Shown: positions 46,455 to 57,000 of the stretch, piece after piece
Layout of the letters: each line of letters opens with the position of its first letter
How positions within the stretch are numbered: the stretch's first letter is position 1
Assembly: GCF_026914265.1 (NCBI RefSeq)
Contig: NC_069126.1
Location: 35,033,725-35,097,724 of the forward strand
DNA length: 64,000 nucleotides
Reading direction: 5' to 3'
DNA from: Mya arenaria
Lineage: Eukaryota; Mollusca; Bivalvia; Myida; Myidae
Translations under genes and position numbers: made by a program
Notes under the pieces: generated by a model
Databases searched by the model: none
Told to the model about the DNA's origin: nothing
The model's input: only the letters and a program-made list of their open reading frames with translations

Positions 46455-48039
46455 GTACGGTAATATCACTAAATATCACCCTCAACTTGTATGGCAGTAT
46501 AGTGGTAACAGCTTCAGCCCTTGCAGCTATAACAGGTAACATCATTTAATATCACCCTCAACTTGTATGGCAGTATAGTGGTAACAGCTTCAGCCCTTGC
46601 AGCTATAACAGGTAACATCATTTAATATCACCCTCAACTTGTATGGCAGTATAGTGGTAACAGCTTCAGCCCTTGCAGCTATAAAAAGTACAGCAGCCAG
46701 GTAATATCACTCAATATTATCATCAACATGTAGAGAAGTATAGTGGTAACAGCTACAACCCTTGCAGCTATAGCAAGTAACAGCACTTAATATGACACTC
46801 AACATGTAAGGCAGTATAGTGGTTACAGCCCTTGCAGTTACTGATTTAACCAGTTTCCTTTCCTTTTGACTGCCAGCAGTTAATCCATCACTGATTAATT
46901 TGTGCAATAACACTACATAATAAAGTAACATACAGATACATATTTTGGCTGATTTATCCCAACTTTGGTACAGATGTTAACCATTTTACATTTAATCACT
47001 ACCTATGTGATAAACATCCCTTTGATTGCTTCAGATGTCCACTTTGACCAGTATGTCGAACGGTGGCCAGAGTATCCAATCCAATGCCCTACCCTCCTTG
47101 ACCCTTGGTCAGCTTCAAGGGGCCGGGATCCAACAGGGAGGCTTTGTTCTCCAAGGCCTGTATGGCCAGCCTGCTGTTCCCATGGTAACTAGAATATGCT
47201 GTCAGTTTTATCAGGGCTTATGCCTTTTTCATTCAAAAGATGCTTAGAAGGATTTTAGGTTGCACTTTCACTCATTAACAGTTTTGACATTTTTTACATG
47301 TTTTTCTCAGAGTCAGCTTATTTTCAATTTGGCATCAATGCCGTCAAATCAGTCGTATATATGATAACTCACAAATAATTCAATTGTTTGAAAAACTGCC
47401 GAAAATTTCAATTATTTTAAACGTTAGTCATCCTTTTTGCCCTAAATCATCTATTTTTGACCGTAATTATGAAAAACTAGGAACTAATATTTAATAAGCC
47501 TTCTTATATCACTGATTTTCAGACATTTACACAAAAATTGGCTTATTCCAAGACAAAAACACATATGAAAAAAGTTGTTAAAACTGTCAATCTTCGAGAG
47601 ATCATTTTTAACATAATTTAATGTTTTAGTATTGTAATAAATTGGTGTATGACACCCTTAAAATGCATAGCTTTGTCTGAATAGTTCAGCTTCTGATTCA
47701 AAACAATGCATAGCTTCGTCTGGATAGTTAGCTTCTGATTCAAAACATTGCTTAGCAAAACTATGAATTTTAAGAAATGGATAGTCTTTATGGCAAGTTA
47801 TGTGCAAAGTCTGTGTAAACAGTTTTGTTGATTTTAGGGGTCAGCCCAGTTGCCAGAAGCATGCTACATGTATGATCTTGTTATAGAAATACCTGTGACA
47901 TCCTTTAAAATAAAACCTTACAGCAGTTACCAGTGTCATCTCCAGCCATCAGTAACATCCAGCTGTCCACAGAGAATCTGCAACAACTGCAGCAAACCAT
48001 CCAGCTGCAGATCCAGCAACAACAACTACAACAGTTGCA

Positions 48040-48070
<31 letters not shown>

Positions 48071-51000
48071 ACATTACAGCAACAGCAATCACTACAGCAA
48101 CAGTCACAGGCAGTTACACTCGCCACATTACAGCAGGTAATACTGGTACGCCTTTTATTGGCGGCATTTAAAAACTTTGATTTTAGCTATTTAAGATATT
48201 TAAATTGAAGCATTTGTTGCTGGAGAATATACTTGCATGAACATCAAGGCCCATAATTCTTGATTGGAATAATTGTTGAGTTATGCAACTTTTTTTCGAC
48301 TATAAACAATAGTGAATCATTGGTGTAACTGTTATAAATCTATCAAGTTACGGTGTAACCTTGTGATTCTTGTTATTTTATTGCATTACTAATGAAGATC
48401 TTGGCAAGCAAACACTGTGTGTACAGTGACTTTGATATTGTTAGTAGAATACAAAAAAACAAAAAGACCCACAGTTTTAAAGTTAGGACTGCATAAAGTA
48501 CTTATTGCAATCAGGCTAGAGTATAATAATTTATGCCATTAACACCAGCATTTCAGTGATAGAATTAAGTGCACCCCTGCAAGCATGAATGAAAGCTTTT
48601 GCTTCAAGGATGAGATTAGTTTTGCGTAGGTTTTGTGAGTTTGTCCATATATGTTGAAATGAAATCTAAGGCTTTTAAATGCTTCAAAGCCAGGTCCTTA
48701 AGGGGTTTCACTACCTGTGACCTCCAAAAAGGCGCTGCCATTGACCTGCCAAGGGGCCTGAATCGGCCCCGTGGACCCTGTCATAAAATTCACCGACTTA
48801 TGCTTTCATCGCTATTAAAATTGCTTGTAAAAAATTAAAGTATTCAGGCATGTTCAAAAACCTCTATTTTTCAATGACTGACACTCATTATTTCAGGCAA
48901 TACAAAGTCAGGGACAGGCTAACTCCATACAGCCGATGCAGCAGATTATTTTCCTGAATCCGTCCCAACTGACGGCAGCTCTTCAGCCACAGTTTATGAT
49001 CCAGGCACCCACTGCTGGTGTTGTAAGTGAAATTAACACTTGTTTTCTGATTCTAATAAGCATGTCTGTTTTGGGTGTGTGTTTTTATGCCCCCGAAGGT
49101 GGGCATATTAAAATCGCACCGTCCGTCCGGCTCTGTAACTTTCCCTTGTATGGACAGATTTTAAAATAACTTGCCACATGTGTTCCACATACCAAGACGA
49201 CGTGTGGCGTGCAAGACTCGTGTCCCTACCTCAAAGGTCAAGGTCACACTTAGTGTTTATTCACAATGGAGTGCTGCATATAAGGACATAGAGTATAGGT
49301 TGTCGTGTCCGGGCTGTAACTTTCTCTTGTATGGACAGATTTTTAAATAACTTGCCACATGTGTACCACATACCAAGACGACGTGTCGCGTGCAAGACCC
49401 GTGTCACTACCTCAAAGGTCAAGGTCACACTTAGTGTTTATTCACAATGGAGTGCTGCATATAAGGACATAGAGTATAGGTTGTCGTGTCCGGGCTGTAA
49501 CTTTCTCTTGTATGGACAGATTTTAAAATAGCTTGCCACATGTGTTCCACATACCAAGACGACGTTTCGCGTGCAAGACCCGTGTCCCTACCTCAAAGGT
49601 CAAGGTCACACTTAGTGTTTATTCACAATGGAGGGCTGCATATAAGGACATAGAGGATAGGTTGTCGTGTCCGGGCTGTAACTTTCTCTTGTATGGACAG
49701 ATTTTAAAATAACTTGCCACATGTGTTCCACATACCAAGACGACGTGTCGCGTGCAAGACCCGTGTCCCTACCTCAAAGGTCAAGGTCACACTTAGTGTT
49801 TATTTACAATGGAGTGCTGCATATAAGGACATAGAGTATAGGTTGTCGTGTCCGGGCTGTAACTTTCTCTTGTATGGACAGATTTTAAAATAGCTTGCCA
49901 CATGTGTACCACATACCAAGACGACGTGTCGTGTGCAAGACCCGTGTCCCTACCTCAAAGGTCAAGGTCACACTTAGTGTTTATTCACAATGGAGGGCTG
50001 CATATAAGGACATAGAGTATAGGTTGTCGTGTCCGGGCTGTAACTTTCCCTTGTATGGACAGATTTTAAAATAACTTGCCAAATGTGTACCACATACCAA
50101 GACGACGTGTCGCGTACAAAACTTGTGTCCCTACCTCAAAGGTCAAGGTCACACTTAGTGTTTATTCACAATGGAGGGCTGCATATAAGGACATAGAGGA
50201 TAGGTTGTCGTGTCCGGGCTGTAACTTTCTCTTGTATGGACAGATTTTAAAATAACTTGCCACATGTGTTCCACATACCAAGACGACGTGTCGCGTGCAA
50301 GACCCGTGTCCCTACCTCAAAGGTCAAGGTCACACTTAGTGTTTATTTACAATGGAGTGCTGCATATAAGGACATAGAGTATAGGTTGTCGTGTCCGGGC
50401 TGTAACTTTCCCTTGTATGGACAGATTTTAAAATAACTTGCCACATGTGTTCCACATACCAAGACGACGTGTCGCGTGCAAGACCCGTGTCCCTACCTCA
50501 AAGGTCAAGGTCACACTTAGTGTTTATTTACAATGGAGTGCTGCATATAAGGACATAGAGTATAGGTTGTCGTGTCCGGGCTGTAACTTTCTCTTGTATG
50601 GACAGATTTTAAAATAGCTTGCCACATGTGTACCACATACCAAGACGACGTGTCGTGTGCAAGACCCGTGTCCCTACCTCAAAGGTCAAGGTCACACTTA
50701 GTGTTTATTCACAATGGAGGGCTGCATATAAGGACATAGAGGATAGGTTGTCGTGTCCGGGCTGTAACTTTCCCTTGTATGGACAGATTTTAAAATAACT
50801 TGCCAAATGTGTTCCACATACCAAGACGACGTGTCGCGTACAAAACCCGTGTCCCTACCTCAAAGGTCAAGGTCACACTTAGTGTTTATTCACAATGGAG
50901 GGCTGCATATAAGGACATAGAGGATAGGTTGTCGTGTCCGGGCTGTAACTTTCTCTTGTATGGACAGATTTTAAAATAACTTGCCACATGTGTTCCACAT

Positions 51001-54000
51001 ACCAAGACGACGTGTCGCGTGCAAGACCCGTGTCCCTACCTCAAAGGTCAAGGTCACACTTAGTGTTTATTTACAATGGAGTGCTGCATATAAGGACATA
51101 GAGTATAGGTTGTCGTGTCCGGGCTGTAACTTTCCCTTGTATGGACAGATTTTAAAATAACTTGCCACATGTGTTCCACATACCAAGACGACGTGTCGCG
51201 TGCAAGACCCGTGTCCCTACCTCAAAGGTCAAGGTCACACTTAGTGTTTATTCACAATGGAGTGCTGCATATAAGGACATAGAGTATAGGTTGTCGTGTC
51301 CGGGCTGTAACTTTCTCTTGTATGGACAGATTTTAAAATAACTTGCCACATGTGTTCCACATACCAAGACGACGTGTCGCGTGCAAGACCCGTGTCCCTA
51401 CCTCAAAGGTCAAGGTCACACTTAGTGTTTATTTACAATGGAGTGCTGCATATAAGGACATAGAGTATAGGTTGTCGTGTCCGGGCTGTAACTTTCCCTT
51501 TTATGGACAGATTTTAAAATAACTTGCCAAATGTGTTCCACATACCAAGACGACGTGTCGCGTACAAAACTTGTGTCCCTACCTCAAAGGTCAAGGTCAC
51601 ACTTAGTGTTTATTCACAATGGAGGGCTGCATATAAGGACATAGAGGATAGGTTGTCGTGTCCGGGCTGTAACTTTCTCTTGTATGGACAGATTTTAAAA
51701 TAACTTGCCACATGTGTTCCACATACCAAGACGACGTGTCGCGTGCAAGACCCGTGTCCCTACCTCAAAGGTCAAGGTCACACTTAGTGTTTATTTACAA
51801 TGGAGTGCTGCATATAAGGACATAGAGTATAGGTTGTCGTGTCCGGGCTGTAACTTTCCCTTGTATGGACAGATTTTAAAATAACTTGCCACATGTGTTC
51901 CACATACCAAGACGACGTGTCGCGTGCAAGACCCGTGTCCCTACCTCAAAGGTCAAGGTCACACTTAGTGTTTATTCACAATGGAGTGCTGCATATAAGG
52001 ACATAGAGTATAGGTTGTCGTGTCCGGGCTGTAACTTTCTCTTGTATGGACAGATTTTAAAATAACTTGCCACATGTGTTCCACATACCAAGACGACGTG
52101 TCGCGTGCAAGACCCGTGTCCCTACCTCAAAGGTCAAGGTCACACTTAGTGTTTATTTACAATGGAGTGCTGCATATAAGGACATAGAGTATAGGTTGTC
52201 GTGTCCGGGCTGTAACTTTCCCTTGTATGGACAGATTTTAAAATAACTTGCCACATGTGTTCCACATACCAAGACGACGTGTCGCGTGCAAGACCCGTGT
52301 CCCTACCTCAAAGGTCAAGGTCACACTTAGTGTTTATTCACAATGGAGTGCTGCATATAAGGACATAGAGTATAGGTTGTCGTGTCCGGGCTGTAACTTT
52401 CTCTTGTATGGACAGATTTTAAAATAACTTGCCACATGTGTTCCACATACCAAGACGACGTGTCGCGTGCAAGACCCGTGTCCCTACCTCAAAGGTCAAG
52501 GTCACACTTAGTGTTTATTCACAATGGAGTGCTGCATATAAGGACATAGAGTATAGGTTGTCGTGTCCGGGCTGTAACTTTCTCTTGTATGGACAGATTT
52601 TAAAATAACTTGCCACATGTGTTCCACATACCAAGACGACGTGTCGTGTGCAAGACCCATGTCCCTACCTCTAAGGTGAAAGATACACTAAGTGTTTATT
52701 CACAAGGGAATTCTGAATATAAGGACATAACAGTGTAGGTTGTCAAGTATGGGTGGTATTTTTTTATGTTCAGAGGCAATTTAAAATAACTTGCCATATG
52801 TATTTGACACGTAAAGGCAAGATCAACTTTTCATGTACTGACCTTGTTCGTAGGTCAATGTCACATTCGGGGGCATTCGTCACATACTGTGACAGCTCTT
52901 GTTTAAAACTAGGAACTTTGCCAGAAAACAAATCAAATGTATAAATATTATTGAGATTCTTTATTTAGGTCATGATTATGACCAGGGAAAAATCAAACTC
53001 ATGAAAAATGTCATATTTTTCTTCCTCTATCACAATCTGGACATATGGGAAACTATCTTTTTATGTCTTTTTGAACCATTCCAATATTGTCCACATAATA
53101 CACATGTATGAGTATGCTGTTTTAAATTTCAGGGTGGTTTTATTGTGCCCGGTCTGACATCTTCCCTACCTGCGGTGTCACTCACCCAGCAGGCCACACC
53201 TATAAGGTTTGATACCCCAGTCAGCCTTACACAATCCCTCGCACAACAACAGCAACAACAACAACAACAACAGGTAATACAGAGTTTGTTGTCTTATAAG
53301 CCCATACCCAAAGGCTGTATTTAACGACAATCTTAAATTGATCTGTATCGCAGGAGTGAAATCTGACATTTGGTATTGGACATGTTATTTGACCAATACA
53401 CTGAATTGTATCACCGAGGCCTGTTCAAGTAGAAGGATAGGTATTTTTTGGAATTCGAGCACCGGGTTGAATTCAATAAGCTTCTTTAGTTGGCGTGTGG
53501 CTATGTGTCGTTGACTTAATTCACTGTATCCGTCCATTATTTATAAAATGTTATCTGATAAGCTACAAACTATGAACAACATCATCATTTTATACTTATT
53601 GATTTAAGCTCAATTGTGAAGACATCTGAAAGCTATTATAAATCACTCTAGAGTCTGTTTCCTGGGTAGAAACCAGTACTGTGTCCTGAAAGGGAGGCCA
53701 TGAGAGTGTTCCCATGGTGTGAATTACACCCATAGCCTCTTGGGTGTGAGGAGGTCACCTATACCAGTAGACCATCCTCTAAGACCATCATTGAATACCG
53801 CAGGTCTTAATAAGTAACATGACCATTTTTGAATTTGATTTTTTCCATGCAGGTTACTGTGACGACAACCTCAGCGACCCCACAGTTGGTCAACATGGCG
53901 GTCACAAAGACGGAGCCTGGCTCAGAGGGTACCGGCATCAATACAGACATTTCTACATCCGGTCTCCCCTCTTTAAAGTTTTGTGAGGTAAATGGTATTT

Positions 54001-57000
54001 TATGATTGTCTTAGATTGACCTTTATCCATGTAGTAATTGAGAATGTATTTAGAGAAGAGCTTTTAGGTAATCCATCCATCATTAATACCAAAGTAATTG
54101 AGAATGTATATAGAGAAGAGCTTTTAGGTAATCCATCCATCATTAATACCAAAGAATGCTACTGTTTAAGTTCCGATGTAAAGCTAAAAAATGTTAAAAA
54201 AAGTTTTAATATTTCAAGTTTTCAATGTGATTTTTTTTATAGGCATTTTGTTATTTAAGAAACAAATTAATAAAACTGCTTATTGAGAATTTATATAGAG
54301 AAGGGCTTTAAGATAAATGCAGCTGTTTAAGTTCATATAATCATGGTAAAATTTGTTTTTATTATCTCCCTTTATCATAGTGTGTGGTAAAATTTGTTTT
54401 TATTATCTCCCTTTATCATAGTGTGTATACCATGTGATAAATTGCGTAATAAATGCTTTGTCCGAAGGCAATATTTTTATTTTAAAAAAGACTTTAAACA
54501 AAGATAACTTCACTATTTCTTTAACATTTGAAATGAAACATAGCGCAGTCTATGCCGCTTACGGAGCCCCACCTTCGGCCTTTAACCAGAATTTGATTGC
54601 GAGTTTAGATTCTTTAAACACTTTGACAAACCTTTTCACAATACGGCCATCTGAAGGAGCACTGTCAAAACATTATTTTGGAAACAGGTTTGTCGAAGTG
54701 TTTGATGAAACTAATGACCTCCTTAAATTTCGGAATTAAAACAAATGCGGGGCATAGAGTGCTCTTTGTTTCATTTAAAATGGTTTTGTAAATAAAAAGT
54801 TATCTTCATTTTAAGCAAATTTTTGCCTTCCGACATAGCATATATGACTTATTTATCACGTGGTATACACACACTGTTTATGTATTTGATCATAAGCGTC
54901 ATCTGGTGTTAGGCCTTAAAAAAATAGTTATGTTTCAGGTTACCTGACTGACGGTGTATTTTTTTTATTTTTTTTGGCCATGCAAACATATAGTTGAAGA
55001 CGACGATGACTAATGTTTCCGTTTTAATGGTGTCGCAATGCAATTTAATTGTGATAATTGTACTGTGTGCTTCCATCAAGAAGCTACATTTACTTAAGCT
55101 TATTTCTGATGAACTATCATATAATTTGATCTTAAATCAAATTGATTGTTTCAACAGTCAGCCTACAGCATCCAACCCCCTACCGACCATAATATTTTCA
55201 ATCTCATATGAGGAAACATAACTCATGTTTTTTTAGGCCTTATGCAAAAATACAATCCATGCAAAGATTATAATGATGATAAATCTTTATAAACTAAACA
55301 AAGAAACATTTCAATTTCATATCTATTGTGCTAAAACACATCTGTGCATACTGATCATGGATGGCTTACCTAAATGCACTTTCAAATCTTTGCATCCTAA
55401 TGATGAATGACTTATCTCATGCTTTATTTGAGAATTTGAATGATTAATATTCAATGAATATTTAAGCAATTTAATTATAATTTATTTCTCTTTTCAACTT
55501 TGGTAGGATTCTAAAATTTAATGAGGAGTTTAAGAATAACATGCCTTACTTTATAGGGAGCGATCATGCATGTAGACAAAAGACTGGTTTTGTTTGTTTT
55601 ATGAAAATTAAACTTTTTTGTGACAAGAAGACTGGTTTCCAGATAGAAAATGGTTTGGTAATGGACTGGTATTGTGATAAAAATGCCCCAAATGGTCTTG
55701 TATTGAAATGGACTGGTTTTGTGATAGAAAATGCACAAAATAGTCTTGTATTATAATGGACTGGTTTCAAGATAGAAAATGGTTTGGTAATGTCTGGTTT
55801 AATGATAGAAAATGCACAAAATAGTCTTGTATTATAATGGACTGGTTTCAAGATAGAAAATGGTTTGGTAATGTCTGGTTTCATGATAAAAATGCACAAA
55901 ATAGTTTTGTACTGTAATGAGCTGTAATGAGCTGGTTTTGTGATGTAAACTGAACAAATATGTTTTTGTTACAGGAAGAAAACATAGACCTGGAAGAGTT
56001 GGAACAATTTGCCAAGTCATTTAAGAGGCGGAGGATAGAATTAGGTAAGATGTAAGCATGGCCGGAACAACGGTTAAAATAGTAAATGTGTAGAATTTTT
56101 TTTAAATATGTTTCAAGTATATTTAACCTCTAATTTTGAATTTAGCTCTTAAGATATTGGAAATACCTGTATAAAAGTATGAAAGATCCATGGTGATATT
56201 TCCACTTCTCTTTTCCTCTATTGAAATCATAGTTGTTACCAGGAATTCATGAAGTTGAAATGAATAAAAAATAAGCTGTTAACAAGAAGAAATAAAATAA
56301 TTAAAAAGGTGCAAATGTGAGGTTGAAAGCATGAATTTATGAAGAAATATCATGAATATGGTTTAAACGTATTTTATTGCGATAAAGTTCACAAAATGTC
56401 AATATAATTACATGTTCAATATTCAGGATTTAAACGGTAGAAAAAACTGATATAATAGTCCCTAGCCTTGGATTTGTTAAGTTATAATTGCACCATGGTT
56501 TTTTAAAACTTTTTTAACTGCTTGAATTGCATATTGACAAAGGGGTATGAAAACCCAAACTATTTTAATCCTTTTTACATGTATTCTTCTTTCTGTCAGG
56601 TTTCACTCAGGGCGATGTGGGGCTTGCAATGGGAAAGCTTTATGGGAATGACTTCAGCCAGACAACCATATCCCGCTTTGAAGCTCTCAACCTTAGCTTT
56701 AAGAACATGTGCAAACTGAAACCACTGCTCAGTAAGTGGCTTGACGATGCCATATCAGTCACGTCAACTGCAAACTCCGAGGGCCAGGACGGGGAGGAGG
56801 GGGGTGTTTCTGCAGAGACACTGGCTCGGAGGCGGAAAAAACGGACTAGCATCGAAACAACACTTAGGGTAACCTTGGAAAAAGCGTTTTTGAGCAATCC
56901 CAAACCGACTGGGGAAGAGATAGCTGGATTAGCGGAAAGTTTGAACATGGAAAAGGAAGTGATAAGAGTGTGGTTTTGTAATCGGCGACAGAAAGAGAAG

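Noticed and set aside
47839..47923. Possible small POU2F exon after tgattttag (GGGTCAGCCCAG...)
   Set aside because: No usable donor follows, and exons 47035-47184 and 47924-48136 already join in phase.
47905..48140. Cys-rich minus-strand and Ser/Asn-rich plus-strand ORFs
   Set aside because: They are other-frame readings of the CAG/CAA repeats in the POU2F poly-Gln exon.
49082..52902. CRISPR-like direct repeats
   Set aside because: The 181-bp units are contiguous with no unique spacers, in an animal intron.
54434..54739. 101-codon ORF as a genuine gene
   Set aside because: It begins inside a transposon inverted repeat and has no recognisable family or splice support; kept only as an observation.
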